From: Hellea sp.
Lineage (GTDB): Bacteria; Pseudomonadota; Alphaproteobacteria; Caulobacterales; Maricaulaceae
Assembly: GCA_020629545.1 (NCBI GenBank)
Contig: JAHDDC010000004.1
Location: 1-64,000, forward strand
Reading direction: 5' to 3'
Length of the DNA: 64,000 bases
Part shown: piece after piece, positions 1-9,779 of the stretch
How the letters are laid out: the number at the start of each line of letters is the position of its first letter
Numbering within the stretch: the stretch's first letter is position 1
Made by a program: the position numbers and the translations under genes
Notes under the pieces: model-generated
What the model was told of the DNA's origin: nothing
What the model saw: the letters and a program-made list of their open reading frames with translations, nothing else
The model's database searches: none

Positions 1-1106
1 GGGACAATGATGGAACTTTTGGGGTCGGTGATCAAGTGTCAACCGACCTGCAAGACACAAATGGTGATGGACAGATCGAAATACCCTTAGATGTGCCTCC
101 AAATGCGGCATCTACCAGTTTTGCGCGATTTCGCTGGTCAACGACCTCGGGCCTGGATAACGTAACAGAAGCAAGTGATGGTGAGGTTGAAGACTACGCA
201 ATCGCCGTAAATCCTATTGATCTTTCATCTTTGACATGTCCAGTAGGCTACAATGCGGTTGCGCTAACTGGTTCAGCAGGAGCTGTTATTACGTCCGCCG
301 TTGACAGTGCAAATGCTTTGGGGGAACTTGAACCCGCAGGAACAGCGACGACGACATCTAACTCAGCCCGTACCTTTAATTCCTCTCCAATCCTTGGGTT
401 GAAGTTAGAACATATCGTGCCTGAAGGCGCGCCAATCACGGTGTCCATTGCAAAAAATAATGTTGCCTCAAACTACAATATTGAAACTTCGCTGACAAAC
501 AGCGGTTACGCCAATCAATTGACGTTTAGTTCTGAACCTCAGGATGTTTTGCATCGCAAAACAATTATCGCGCCCCCTGGCGGCGTAGAGTTTATCAGGT
601 TTGTGCGAAATGCGGGAAGCCTTTGGATTGATGGTGTGAACTATAGTCATGCTTGTATTCAAGCCTCTCTTGACGGTCAGAAGACCGTCGAAGTGTGGGA
701 TCCACTAGGCGAGGGTTTATTTGCTCTGCCTGGAAACGACGTAATCTACACAATTACGATTTCCAACACTGGGGAAGGTTCAGCGGACGCAGATTCAATC
801 GTATTGATTGACATTGTCCCTGACGAAATCGAATTTTATAATGGTGATATTGATGATGGAGGGCCTGAATCAAATCCAGTGTCTTTCACCCAAAGTCCAG
901 GTGCGGGGTTGACATTTAACTATGCAACGGATGTTGGTTTTTCGAGTAGCGCGACAAAGCCAGCTGATTTTAGTCAATGCAATTATACGCCTACGACTGG
1001 GTATGATCCAAACGTAAGTTATATTTGCTTTAATCCGAAAGGTTCTTTTGCGTCGGGCGACCCTGATCCGACCTTTTCTGTCTCTTTTCGCAACAGAATC
1101 GAATAG
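1..1106 (+). CDS. GEVED/DUF11-domain surface protein, 5'-truncated by the window edge
   Basis: The reading frame is already open at base 3, so the N-terminus, and any signal peptide, lies outside the window; 367 residues are visible. The visible start holds an Asp-rich, calcium-loop-like stretch (DTNGDGQIEI) followed by the GEVED signature DGEVEDYAI near visible residue 60. A DUF11-type beta-sandwich follows at about visible residues 225-320 (VIYTITISNTGEGSADAD). GEVED and DUF11 modules are known from secreted or surface adhesive proteins; a specific function cannot be given. The C-terminus (FRNRIE) carries no recognisable sorting motif or membrane anchor. It is the first of several DUF11 proteins in the next 9 kb, which suggests a shared surface structure. 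Confident about the domains, not about the role. Confidence 0.8.
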   Translation, partial: DNDGTFGVGDQVSTDLQDTNGDGQIEIPLDVPPNAASTSFARFRWSTTSGLDNVTEASDGEVEDYAIAVNPIDLSSLTCPVGYNAVALTGSAGAVITSAVDSANALGELEPAGTATTTSNSARTFNSSPILGLKLEHIVPEGAPITVSIAKNNVASNYNIETSLTNSGYANQLTFSSEPQDVLHRKTIIAPPGGVEFIRFVRNAGSLWIDGVNYSHACIQASLDGQKTVEVWDPLGEGLFALPGNDVIYTITISNTGEGSADADSIVLIDIVPDEIEFYNGDIDDGGPESNPVSFTQSPGAGLTFNYATDVGFSSSATKPADFSQCNYTPTTGYDPNVSYICFNPKGSFASGDPDPTFSVSFRNRIE

Positions 1107-1167
1107 GAATTTTACCTAAAAATAACGTTGAAAGTGTATCGTGTTAAACGCGAACAAAGAGGCGCTT

Positions 1168-1713
1168 ATGATGGTCGACAATGAACTTTTGCAGGATGAT
1201 TTTGCGGAACATGATGCGCGCAATCAGCAAGAAACGCTGCGAAAAAAATTGGTTCCAAGATCAAAGTTCAAGGATGGGAATCTGAGGCAGAGATTTGAAG
1301 ATTTATTTGCTCGGTATAAGGAGCAAACAAATCGTATGGCTGAAGAACGACGGGAATACCGTCAGTCAATCAAACTTCGCCAAGTTGAAAATAATTTATT
1401 AAAAGACGAGATTGCCGGTTTGGATGAAAGACTTAAAGAAACGGAAAGTGCTTTGATCGAATTGAGGGAAAAAAACTTTCATCTAAATGCAAAACTGTCT
1501 AACGAAAGAAATAAAAATACGGGACTTAAGCGACGACTTTCAGAAAAGTCGAAATATGCTTTATCACGTCAAAACGCTCTTGAGGCGATCAATGCGAGGA
1601 TTGAACAATTGCATGCTACAATAGAGCAGAAAAACGGTGAGTTGGACAATAGTTATGAGACGGTTCAGCAGCTGGAACGTCAAGTCCGTCAAAAGACGGC
1701 CCGACGCGAGTAA
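1168..1713 (+). CDS. Coiled-coil protein of unknown function
   Basis: A 181-residue, highly charged protein, almost entirely heptad-like from about residue 40 to the end (Glu, Lys, Arg, Leu and Gln rich), so a long coiled coil is predicted. No signal peptide or membrane segment is visible, so it is probably cytoplasmic. The frame is open from a GTG at 1141, but ATG at 1168 is preferred because a purine-rich AAAGAGG lies about six bases upstream. It follows the GEVED/DUF11 gene in the same direction after a short gap and may be co-transcribed. It ends convergently, a few bases from the small DUF11 gene on the other strand. No family recognised. It could be a scaffold or assembly factor for the surface proteins around it, but that is only a guess from position. 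Confidence 0.65.
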   Translation: MMVDNELLQDDFAEHDARNQQETLRKKLVPRSKFKDGNLRQRFEDLFARYKEQTNRMAEERREYRQSIKLRQVENNLLKDEIAGLDERLKETESALIELREKNFHLNAKLSNERNKNTGLKRRLSEKSKYALSRQNALEAINARIEQLHATIEQKNGELDNSYETVQQLERQVRQKTARRE

Positions 1714-1719
1714 TCTGTC

Positions 1720-2196
1720 TTACTTGAGAAGCCCTTTAAATGATAACGTGTCTGTTGTTCCAGCTTCTACGGGGCTGTCGATTTCCCATTTAACATGGGT
1801 TATGTCATCTGAATTCGCGGGTTTTTCCGATCCATCCATCGTTTTTAAGACCAGTTGGTCTCTTTCGTAAAAGGTTTCTCCGTCATCGACTGAGAAACTA
1901 ACCCTCGATCCTAGTTTGTTCGCGGAGCCTTCAATAAATTTGACTTCTTGCGGAACTGGCATGACGAGTACGAGATCGGTGGCTGGTTCAGTTCCGTCGT
2001 TGGCGATGTTCAAAGAGTACAGGACCTTTTCGCCAGGAGCGATTTTATTTGCTTCCACATATTTTACTTCTGTTGATCCATCCTCGTTTTGAATAACGAC
2101 CTCTTTCTGAACGTTTTGAGTAGCCGTCAAGCCGGAGGCATATGCCGGAGAAAACCCAGTTAAAAGACAAATAGTGGAGATAATGATTTTTCTCAT
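1720..2196 (-). CDS. Small secreted DUF11-like protein
   Basis: A 158-residue protein with a clear Sec signal peptide (MRKIIISTICLLTGFSPAYASG, cleavage expected after AYA-S). The mature part is a single beta-sandwich resembling DUF11: an early strand KVLYSLNIANDGTEPATD, then PVPQEVKFIEGS, and a final strand SPVEAGTTDTLSFKGLLK. It stands alone on the minus strand between two plus-strand DUF11 genes. The 330-base AT-rich region upstream separates it divergently from the 384-residue DUF11 gene, so the two may share regulation. It has no anchor or barrel and is probably periplasmic or extracellular; a subunit or chaperone-like partner of the larger DUF11 proteins is possible but unproven. Confidence 0.75.
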   Translation of the reverse strand: MRKIIISTICLLTGFSPAYASGLTATQNVQKEVVIQNEDGSTEVKYVEANKIAPGEKVLYSLNIANDGTEPATDLVLVMPVPQEVKFIEGSANKLGSRVSFSVDDGETFYERDQLVLKTMDGSEKPANSDDITHVKWEIDSPVEAGTTDTLSFKGLLK

Positions 2197-2522
2197 TTTT
2201 AGAACACCTTATAAACTATCAACGCTTTCTACTCTTATTGCGTTAAAAGAAACTAAAGGTGGGCAGGTTCGCGTCATCATCAGTTGCAGTTAGAAAGGCG
2301 GTCTTTTGATTTGTACTCCGAACGGTTTTCATTACAAGTCTTAAGAAAGCGTGAAACTAATATGGGTGTAAATTTCTGTAAGTCTATGAATTTAAAATAA
2401 AATATAAAAGAGTATATTATTCTTTAAAACAGGATTTTCTGAATTTTAACCATATCGCTAAGCGCTAAATTAATCCAATTTTTTTAGAATGTGTCCCATC
2501 TTATCAAAAAGGGAAGTTGGGA
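2197..2522. promoter_or_regulatory. AT-rich divergent intergenic region between two DUF11 genes
   Basis: About 325 bases without a credible gene. It must hold the promoters of the leftward small DUF11 gene and the rightward 384-residue DUF11 gene. The right half is very AT-rich. A TTAACCAT half-site, resembling a CtrA half-site, lies at 2446-2453, but the second TTAA expected after seven bases is absent, so it is only a weak candidate. No long inverted repeat is evident. Confidence 0.4.
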
Positions 2523-3677
2523 ATGACTAACATAAAAAAAATATCAAAACTGCTTCTGGGCGCAAGTACTCTGACAGTTTTCACAGCGGGGACAGCATTT
2601 GCCGACGGAACATCTGCGGGTACATCTGTGGCAAACACGTTCACACTTGACTACCAAGTGGGTGGAACCGTTCAAGAGACGATCGAAACTTGTGACGGTG
2701 ACCCTAGTTGTGGCGGAAATGATAATTCTACTCGGTTTACAGTTGACCGTAAAATTGACTTAACAGTGGAAGTCGAGACAAGCCCAGAAACGGTATTTCC
2801 GGGTGAAACAGACGCTCTTTTGGTTTTCACGGTCACAAATACAGGTAACGACACTCAGGCATACAGAATTAATCTGACAAATGATGGTGCTGATGACTTC
2901 GACCCTGATGCAGTGACTTACTATGTGTTCCCTGGAGAAGCCGACGGATCATGTGACACGGCGTCAAATCTCGTTCCCGCAAACGCTTACACAAGTGGAG
3001 ACTTAACGGCAGACGTTTTACCAGACGCAACAATTTGTCTTGTTGCCGAAAGTGATATACCACTGACATCCGATAATAATGGTGATGGTGTCGATGGCGA
3101 TGTTTCCAATCTTACATTGGTTGCAGAAACATGGTCGCCGGTAAACTATCTTATTGATACAGCACCAAGCACTTCAGTTGAAGAAACGGCTGATACGGGA
3201 ACAAACAGCATTCTCGGATCTGCTGAGAATGTGCTCGTAGATCCAGCTGGTCCAGATTCAGGTGACAATGCAGGAGACGGTGATCATTCTGTCATTGGTA
3301 CTTATCAGATGATCAGCCCTGACCTTAGTGCACTGAAATCTGTCGCTGTGATTTCCACAGACGGTTCTGGTTGTGGTACTTCGCCGACAACACCGACTGC
3401 CAATGATGATACACAATATTCTATCCCTGGCGCCTGTGTTGAATATGTTATCGCAGTGACAAATGCAGGAAGCACTGAAGCTACTGATATTAATATATCA
3501 GATACGTTGCCGGCTGACGTAACCTACGCTAGTTCCAATCTGTCAGGTTTTTCCGCTGGTTCTGTTGATGCTGGCGGTGTTCCGACCATCTCACTGGTAA
3601 ATGGTACTTTGGATGGGCCTACCGGCGGCGCAACGGATAACGTCGGATATCTGATTATCCGCGCGACTGTGAACTAA
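2523..3677 (+). CDS. Secreted DUF11-repeat protein
   Basis: A 384-residue protein starting at ATG 2523, with GGGAAG six bases upstream; a TTG two codons earlier is not needed. The signal peptide ends near TAGTAFA-DG. The mature protein contains at least two DUF11-type beta-sandwiches: one at about residues 80-200 (LLVFTVTNTGNDTQAYRINL) and a C-terminal one at about 265-384 (CVEYVIAVTNAGSTEATDIN). Cysteine pairs and an Asp-rich loop (DNNGDGVDGD) suggest disulfides and calcium binding. There is no transmembrane anchor. It lies 92 bases upstream of the giant barrel-containing gene, in the same direction, and is probably co-expressed with it. It may be a structural subunit or cargo of that protein; this is inferred from context. 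Confidence 0.8.
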   Translation: MTNIKKISKLLLGASTLTVFTAGTAFADGTSAGTSVANTFTLDYQVGGTVQETIETCDGDPSCGGNDNSTRFTVDRKIDLTVEVETSPETVFPGETDALLVFTVTNTGNDTQAYRINLTNDGADDFDPDAVTYYVFPGEADGSCDTASNLVPANAYTSGDLTADVLPDATICLVAESDIPLTSDNNGDGVDGDVSNLTLVAETWSPVNYLIDTAPSTSVEETADTGTNSILGSAENVLVDPAGPDSGDNAGDGDHSVIGTYQMISPDLSALKSVAVISTDGSGCGTSPTTPTANDDTQYSIPGACVEYVIAVTNAGSTEATDINISDTLPADVTYASSNLSGFSAGSVDAGGVPTISLVNGTLDGPTGGATDNVGYLIIRATVN

Positions 3678-3698
3678 GACAAACTAATCAATTTTTTC

Positions 3699-3719
3699 CC
3701 GCAGCCCATTGGGTTGCGG
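3699..3719 (+). other. Intercistronic hairpin between DUF11 genes
   Basis: An inverted repeat with 9-base arms (CCGCAGCCC and GGGTTGCGG, one G-U pair) and an ATT loop lies between the 384-residue DUF11 gene and the giant gene. No T-tract follows it on the plus strand, so it is more likely an mRNA-stability element or a partial attenuator than a strong terminator. It could make expression of the giant protein lower than that of the upstream DUF11 protein. Confidence 0.45.
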
Positions 3720-3769
3720 AACTAAACAAAGACCCTGCTCAAGTGGGCTGGTGTCTGGTGGCCAAATGA

Positions 3770-6700
3770 ATGAACAAACAGTTTCAACATAGGTTGAAGC
3801 TTCTGACCCTGACGGCATCGTTTCATGCCCTTTGTGCGGATTTTGCTTACGCTCAAACAATAGGTCGAGAAGTGACAAATATTGCCGATGTATCCTTTAG
3901 CATTGGCGAGTCGCGCGTATCATTGCCGACTAATGAAGCAGTTTTTATAATCGAGCCTCCTAGAGTTCTCCCTAAAATAGAATTTTTTAGATATTCACCG
4001 AATGCCACAAACCCGGAAATGGTGAATGTCAATGGCTCTGAATACAGCCCAAATGGGGATCTATATGGACCGTTCTCTTCAACGGGTGATCCAATAAACA
4101 CTGGGCGAATGTTAGATTTATCGGGGCCTGTTCCGCTGATTCCGGCAGAATCCTATCTCTCCGGCGAATTGATCTTTGTAAATGTAAGTTTCGTCACGGG
4201 AAACGTTGACTCATCTGTGATCGACACTTTGGTGATTACGGTTGAAGCAGAAAGCGGTGACTTTATTACGCTGAAACTTTTCGAAAGCGGACCAGATACA
4301 GGGGAGTTTTGGGCTTATCTGCCTTCGACACCTACTGTGACCACTCGCAATGATCCGTTCATGACGGTAGGTAGTAATGAACGCTTAATCGCGACTTTTA
4401 CAAGTCAAAACGGTTCGGGTTTTGCTGGCAATGCATCCATCAAATCCGTTGCAGACGCAGCAAGTGTAAATCCGTTTAATACGGTATTTAACGCGGTAAC
4501 AGGAGAACCTATCGATGGCACGACTCTTCGTTTAATTAATCTTGACACTGGGCAAGATGCATCTGTTGTAGGCGTAGATGGATTTTCAGATTTTCCGTCA
4601 TTAATTATCAGCGGGAATAGCCAAGAAGATGCGAGCGGTCTTGTTTACGAAATGCCACAAGGGATGTTTGCTTTCCCTAATCTTGAGCCCGGTCGATATG
4701 CAATTGAAGCCACGCCTCCTGAAGGTTATAGCTTTGCTTCATCACTGCAAGCAGATGAGATAAACGCTCTAACAGGAACAGCCTATTTCATCATCGATGC
4801 TTCCTATGGCGAAGCTTATGAAAATGTCGAATTTTCTCCACTAAGATTCGATATTCCTCTTGATCCAGCATCAGAAATCTCTGTTACAAAGATCGCAGAT
4901 CGTAGCTATGCCGATGTAGGCGATTTTATCAATTACACCGTTATCGTACAAAACCTTGGTACTTCATCTGTTCCCTTAAATCTTGATGACAGTCTTCCAA
5001 GAGGGTTCCGATATGTGGAAGATACTTCTCGTCGGGATGAGTTCTTTATCAATGATCCGGAAATATCTGATAGCGGTTCTGTTATTTCGTATGATCTCGG
5101 GATAATCGATCCCAATACGACAATTGAATTGAGTTACGCCCTAAGGGTGGGACCTGGCGGATTTGTTCTAGGTGAAGCCGTAAATGCCGCCGTCGCAGTA
5201 GACAGCGCCGGAAATCCCGTCTCAAACGTAAGTCGCGCTACGGTAAAATTACGTGAGGATCTTTTACGCTCACGGTCGACAATTGTCGGCCGGGTCACCC
5301 ATGGATCTTGTGACGATGGTGAGGACTGGGCCCGAAATATTGATATCGGCAAGCCGGTAGAGGGCGTTCGCCTTTATATGGAAACTGGCGCCTATGTCGT
5401 AAGTGATCCTGATGGCCTGTTTCATTTTGAAGGCGTGAGTGAAGGAACGCACGTTGTCCAGGTCGACGAAGAGACCTTGCCAGCAGGGTTTGAACTAATG
5501 TCTTGCGAGGAGAATACCCGGTACGCTGGTCGTTCCAACTCCAAATTTGTTGATATTCAAGGGGGCGGGATTTGGCGGGCGAATTTCTATTTGAGACAGA
5601 CTTCTGATGCCGTAACCGCGAACGAAGAATTTGAGGAATACACCGATCAAACGGAATACAAACAATATGACGATGCTTGGCTTGAGACTCAATCTGCTGA
5701 GGCGGAGTGGGTATATCCAGTAAAAGCCCCTTCAATTCCATCTGCAAACATTGGTATCAAACACGGGCCAAAACAAAAAGTCGAATTGAGACTCAACGGC
5801 GCAGATGTTCCGATCCTAAATTTCGAAGGAAAGGACAGTAACTCTGATAAATCCGTATACCTTTCCAGGTGGCGAGGGCTGGATCTCCAAAACGGAAAGA
5901 ACCGTTTCCAGATAACTGTGAAATCTGAATCAGGGAGCATCGTTCAGGCATTTGAGCATGATTTACACTATGTAACGAATGTCGAAAGAGTATCAGCGTT
6001 ACCTGGGCAATCTGTATTGGTCGCGGACGGCCGTACAGCACCTGAGATAGCAATTCGTCTGGAGGACGCGTCAGGCCACGGCGTGAATTCCGGACGAATT
6101 GTTCAGGTGGAAGTCGAGGATCCCTATCAGTTGGAAATCGACGACAGGATCGCCCGAAACGATGACCTACTTGCGCCATACTCAGCCCAAACTGATGTCA
6201 CCGTTGGCAATGACGGTATCGCAAAAATAAAATTAGAACCAACTCTGCAGACGGGTAAGGTCACAGTCAACGTCAAACTGGATAATGGACGGATTGTTCC
6301 AATTCAAATGTATTTGGAACCAGAGCAGCGTGATTGGATTGTTGTCGGTCTTGCTGAAGGGGCCATCGGTTACGAAACCGTCAAGGATAAAGCTATCGAT
6401 CTTTCGCTGAAATCAAGCGATACCATTCGTGATGGCCGTGTAGCATTTTTCGCCAAAGGTTTGATTAAAGGTAATTGGTTGATGAGCTTGGCCGTTGATA
6501 CAGATAAACGGCGCGGCACGCAGGACGGTGACTTCCTCGAAGAAATTGATCCAAATGCATATTATACTTTGTATGGAGATCGTTCCTATCAGGAACACGA
6601 AGCGTTGAGCCGTTATCCAATCTACGTCAAGTTAGAGAGGAAATCTGCTTACGCTCTTTTCGGAGATTTTGATACGAACATTACAGAGGGGCGTTTGACG

Positions 6701-9532
6701 TCTTACAGACGCCGGTTGTCAGGCCTCAAAGCTGAGTATGTCGGTGAGAAAATCCAGGTGCTCGGTTTCGCCGCAGAAACCAACCAAGGATTTGCTCAAG
6801 ACGAGATCGCTGCGGATGGAACGAGTGGTACTTACAGGTTAGAAAATAGACAAATCTTAGCGCAGTCCGAGACGATTATTGTTGAGACGAGAGATCGAAA
6901 TCGCCCTGATATTGTACTCGATCGGCGAAGTATGAAACGTCATTTGGATTACACCTTAGACTATTTCACTGGAAATCTCGTATTTCGATTGCCTGTTGAT
7001 GCGACTGACGAAAACTTTAATCCCAACGTTATTGTTGTGCAGTATGAAACATCAGAAGAGGCAGAACGTAACGTTACATTTGGTGGCCGCGCCCAAGCTC
7101 AATTGCTCGACGGAAAAGTCCAAATCGGAACAACCTTTGTTTCTGAAAATGGGAGCGCTTTGGAAAGCGGCTCCAAACAAATCATGGCTGGTGTGGATGC
7201 AGTGACTCATCTGTCAGAAAAAACAGAAATACGCCTCGAATATGCAGTCTCGGAAAACAAAACTAATCCTAACGAAAATAGAAAAGAAGCTCTGTTGGCC
7301 GAGGTTATCCATACAAGTGAAAACTTGTCTGCTCAAGCATATTTCCGCGAGGAAGAGGGCGGATTTGGACTTGGGCAAACGCAATCAAACACCAATGATA
7401 TCCGTCGGTATGGTGTCAACGCCAATGTAAAGATAAGAGAATTCGAAAATGAAAAATCGGGAACTCGTGGACGTCAAACTATTGAAGGTAACGCTTACCG
7501 AGAAGAAAACCTGAATACAGGCGATACGCGCGATAACGCAGAACTTACCGCTCAACATAGTGATGGCAGGATTACAGCGGGCGCAGGCCTCAGAGCCGTG
7601 CAGGACAATTTTTCAAATGGTGAGAGCAGAGATTCTTTCTTGGCGATTTCCCATGCAACTTTGTCAGTACCTAAGCATAATGCTAAAATTCGCGTTATCC
7701 ATGAACAGCCGCTGGGGGGTAAAAACGAAGTTTCATCTCACCCGCAGCGTACAACTTTTGGATTGGACAAGAATTTCGGAAACAAAATCAATGCCTCCAT
7801 TAGTCATGAGATCATGGATGGGGCGAATGCCAAAGGAAACAACACCGTCTTTGGTCTATCCGTTTCACCTTGGACGGGGTCAAATTTAACGGCTTCAACC
7901 GATATGCTGACCGATGATTCTGGCAGACGCCTGGGCGCTACTATTGGACTTGATCAACAAATTCGCCTGAATGAGAAATGGTCTGCCTCAGGCGGTTTCA
8001 GAAATCGAAAAATGTTAGAGTCGCAAGGTGAGTACCTAGAAGTTGCTCCAGATGCTGCTATTTCACCTTTTGAAACCAATACGGATTTCACTTCAGGCTA
8101 CATTGGTCTGGGTTACCGGACAGAAAATATGTCAGGTTCTGCCCGACTTGAAGGCAGAGAAAGCACTGATGGTCAAACCTGGATTGGGAGTGGCTCTGTT
8201 GCACATGAATTATCAGAGAATTTGTCCTTGGCCGGCGCGGTTCGCGGTACCGATTATAACTCTTCAACGCATGAAGGATCTACAGAGCAATTAGACGCTC
8301 GCCTCGGTCTGGCTTGGCGGCCACGCGATGAAGATACGATTTTTCTGAATCGTTTTGATTTTGGACATCAGAAAAACGCTCTCGGGGAAACGCGTACCAA
8401 GCTGGTGAACAATCTTGGCATAAATAAAATGGTTTCCGATAATTGGCAACTGAGTGCCAATCACGGTATCAAATATGTCGAGGAGACTATCGCTGGTCAA
8501 AAATACGATTCTTTGAATAATCTCATTGGTTTGGAAACACGTTTCGATGTGACTGAGAAAATTGATTTCGGATTGCGCGGACAGGCCATCATCGATGATG
8601 AGAAAAACCTATCTTACAGCTATGGCCCTTCCGTTGGTGTCTCACCAATGGACAATGTCTGGGTCAGCGCGGGATATAACGTCGCTGGTTTTATCGATAA
8701 TGATTTTGAAGCGGCTGAATATTCTAGAAAAGGCTTGTTTTTAAAGCTTCGCGTTAAATTTGATCAACATACGGCTCGAGGGTTACTGCGTCAAATTTCC
8801 CCAAATGTAAGTGATTTTTCCGCAACCACTGCGCCAGTTCAAAAGAAACCTTCGGTTGAATTAGAAGTATTGGAACCGATTGGAAGCCTGGAAGTAAATG
8901 TAAAGGCGGCAGAACCAATGCCAAGTTTCATTTGTCCTGACGGGGCCACATTTGTTTCTGAACTGGCAGCTTGTCCCATGTTGGAACCTACTCCGACAAT
9001 TACATTTGTTTGTGAGGATGGGAACGAAGTCCAGAACAAAGAAATTTGTCCGTCATATAATTCGATGGAACCGTCAAAAGAGGCTTTGATGTCTCAAACT
9101 CGTTTCAACGATTGCGGCCCAAACAATATCGAAATTTTCAATGTTCCTGAGAGAGCTACTCCTAAGATTGTGAACCGGTTAGGTACTATGCCCAAATTTG
9201 GAAACTCTCATGGTCTCACACCGGAGCAATTCCTCAGAAAACTAAAATCTAGATATGAAACTGATATTTCTGACCGAATTTATCTTGATTATCTATTCAA
9301 AGCTCTGGGCTATCAGAATGGGTTCTCCGACGCCGAGGCGACAATGATCACAGAAGAGGTTTTGCCAATTGGGACAAAAGGCGTTTTGGGACTTGGGGAG
9401 GCCCATCACTACGAATATTCAGTCCTAGCTGTTTCTGATCGTGATCGTCAGGCTTTCCGAATTCAGAGCATTAATGGTGTGGTCGTTCATTTTATGAAAA
9501 CATGCGGAAACTACATGTACGCCTGCAACTAG
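3770..9532 (+). CDS. Giant DUF11/SdrD-B-like protein with large outer-membrane beta-barrel
   Basis: A 1920-residue protein with a signal peptide (cleavage near AYA-QT, residue 29). Modules in order: a beta-rich N-terminal region to about 230; a carboxypeptidase-regulatory or prealbumin-like fold at 235-325; DUF11 at 370-495 (INYTVIVQNLGTSSVPLNLD); an SdrD-B/Cna-B-like module at 503-580 (VVSDPDGLFHFEGVSEG); further Ig-like strands to about 850. From about 855 to 1670 come alternating amphipathic strands with motifs seen in very large barrel proteins: YTLYGDRS, YALFGDF and DYTLDYFTGNLVFRLP. After the barrel there are two related cysteine motifs (FICPDG and FVCEDG, each ending in CP) and a 155-residue C-terminal domain of unknown fold. 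It is probably outer-membrane embedded with modules on one or both faces. Whether it displays its own N-terminus or exports the neighbouring DUF11 proteins cannot be decided from sequence. Confidence 0.8.
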   Translation: MNKQFQHRLKLLTLTASFHALCADFAYAQTIGREVTNIADVSFSIGESRVSLPTNEAVFIIEPPRVLPKIEFFRYSPNATNPEMVNVNGSEYSPNGDLYGPFSSTGDPINTGRMLDLSGPVPLIPAESYLSGELIFVNVSFVTGNVDSSVIDTLVITVEAESGDFITLKLFESGPDTGEFWAYLPSTPTVTTRNDPFMTVGSNERLIATFTSQNGSGFAGNASIKSVADAASVNPFNTVFNAVTGEPIDGTTLRLINLDTGQDASVVGVDGFSDFPSLIISGNSQEDASGLVYEMPQGMFAFPNLEPGRYAIEATPPEGYSFASSLQADEINALTGTAYFIIDASYGEAYENVEFSPLRFDIPLDPASEISVTKIADRSYADVGDFINYTVIVQNLGTSSVPLNLDDSLPRGFRYVEDTSRRDEFFINDPEISDSGSVISYDLGIIDPNTTIELSYALRVGPGGFVLGEAVNAAVAVDSAGNPVSNVSRATVKLREDLLRSRSTIVGRVTHGSCDDGEDWARNIDIGKPVEGVRLYMETGAYVVSDPDGLFHFEGVSEGTHVVQVDEETLPAGFELMSCEENTRYAGRSNSKFVDIQGGGIWRANFYLRQTSDAVTANEEFEEYTDQTEYKQYDDAWLETQSAEAEWVYPVKAPSIPSANIGIKHGPKQKVELRLNGADVPILNFEGKDSNSDKSVYLSRWRGLDLQNGKNRFQITVKSESGSIVQAFEHDLHYVTNVERVSALPGQSVLVADGRTAPEIAIRLEDASGHGVNSGRIVQVEVEDPYQLEIDDRIARNDDLLAPYSAQTDVTVGNDGIAKIKLEPTLQTGKVTVNVKLDNGRIVPIQMYLEPEQRDWIVVGLAEGAIGYETVKDKAIDLSLKSSDTIRDGRVAFFAKGLIKGNWLMSLAVDTDKRRGTQDGDFLEEIDPNAYYTLYGDRSYQEHEALSRYPIYVKLERKSAYALFGDFDTNITEGRLTSYRRRLSGLKAEYVGEKIQVLGFAAETNQGFAQDEIAADGTSGTYRLENRQILAQSETIIVETRDRNRPDIVLDRRSMKRHLDYTLDYFTGNLVFRLPVDATDENFNPNVIVVQYETSEEAERNVTFGGRAQAQLLDGKVQIGTTFVSENGSALESGSKQIMAGVDAVTHLSEKTEIRLEYAVSENKTNPNENRKEALLAEVIHTSENLSAQAYFREEEGGFGLGQTQSNTNDIRRYGVNANVKIREFENEKSGTRGRQTIEGNAYREENLNTGDTRDNAELTAQHSDGRITAGAGLRAVQDNFSNGESRDSFLAISHATLSVPKHNAKIRVIHEQPLGGKNEVSSHPQRTTFGLDKNFGNKINASISHEIMDGANAKGNNTVFGLSVSPWTGSNLTASTDMLTDDSGRRLGATIGLDQQIRLNEKWSASGGFRNRKMLESQGEYLEVAPDAAISPFETNTDFTSGYIGLGYRTENMSGSARLEGRESTDGQTWIGSGSVAHELSENLSLAGAVRGTDYNSSTHEGSTEQLDARLGLAWRPRDEDTIFLNRFDFGHQKNALGETRTKLVNNLGINKMVSDNWQLSANHGIKYVEETIAGQKYDSLNNLIGLETRFDVTEKIDFGLRGQAIIDDEKNLSYSYGPSVGVSPMDNVWVSAGYNVAGFIDNDFEAAEYSRKGLFLKLRVKFDQHTARGLLRQISPNVSDFSATTAPVQKKPSVELEVLEPIGSLEVNVKAAEPMPSFICPDGATFVSELAACPMLEPTPTITFVCEDGNEVQNKEICPSYNSMEPSKEALMSQTRFNDCGPNNIEIFNVPERATPKIVNRLGTMPKFGNSHGLTPEQFLRKLKSRYETDISDRIYLDYLFKALGYQNGFSDAEATMITEEVLPIGTKGVLGLGEAHHYEYSVLAVSDRDRQAFRIQSINGVVVHFMKTCGNYMYACN

Positions 9533-9779
9533 GTGTATTCAACGAATGTGATGCCGTTTATAATTGAAGAGCGGCTAAAAACTGACTCTTTATAGGGAGA
9601 TCAATTCAGAAACGCTGTGCGTCATCAAAGTTAAGGGGTATTGGAAAATTGAGCAAACCCTTGTTCTTTTGCTTCGGTTGCTATTTTCCTGCTCAGTCTT
9701 GATGTGCTCAAGAACAGCTCCAAGTCTTTTACTTCCCTTAATATCAGCCTGTTTGCTCCCATGACTTGCGTAAAAGTCG

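Noticed and set aside
2446-2460. CtrA box upstream of the 384-residue DUF11 gene
   Set aside because: Only one TTAACCAT half-site; the second TTAA at N7 is GCTA, so chance in AT-rich DNA is likely.
5295-5747. 150-codon minus-strand frame inside the giant surface gene
   Set aside because: No domain or ribosome site; it mirrors the coding strand of a well-supported protein.
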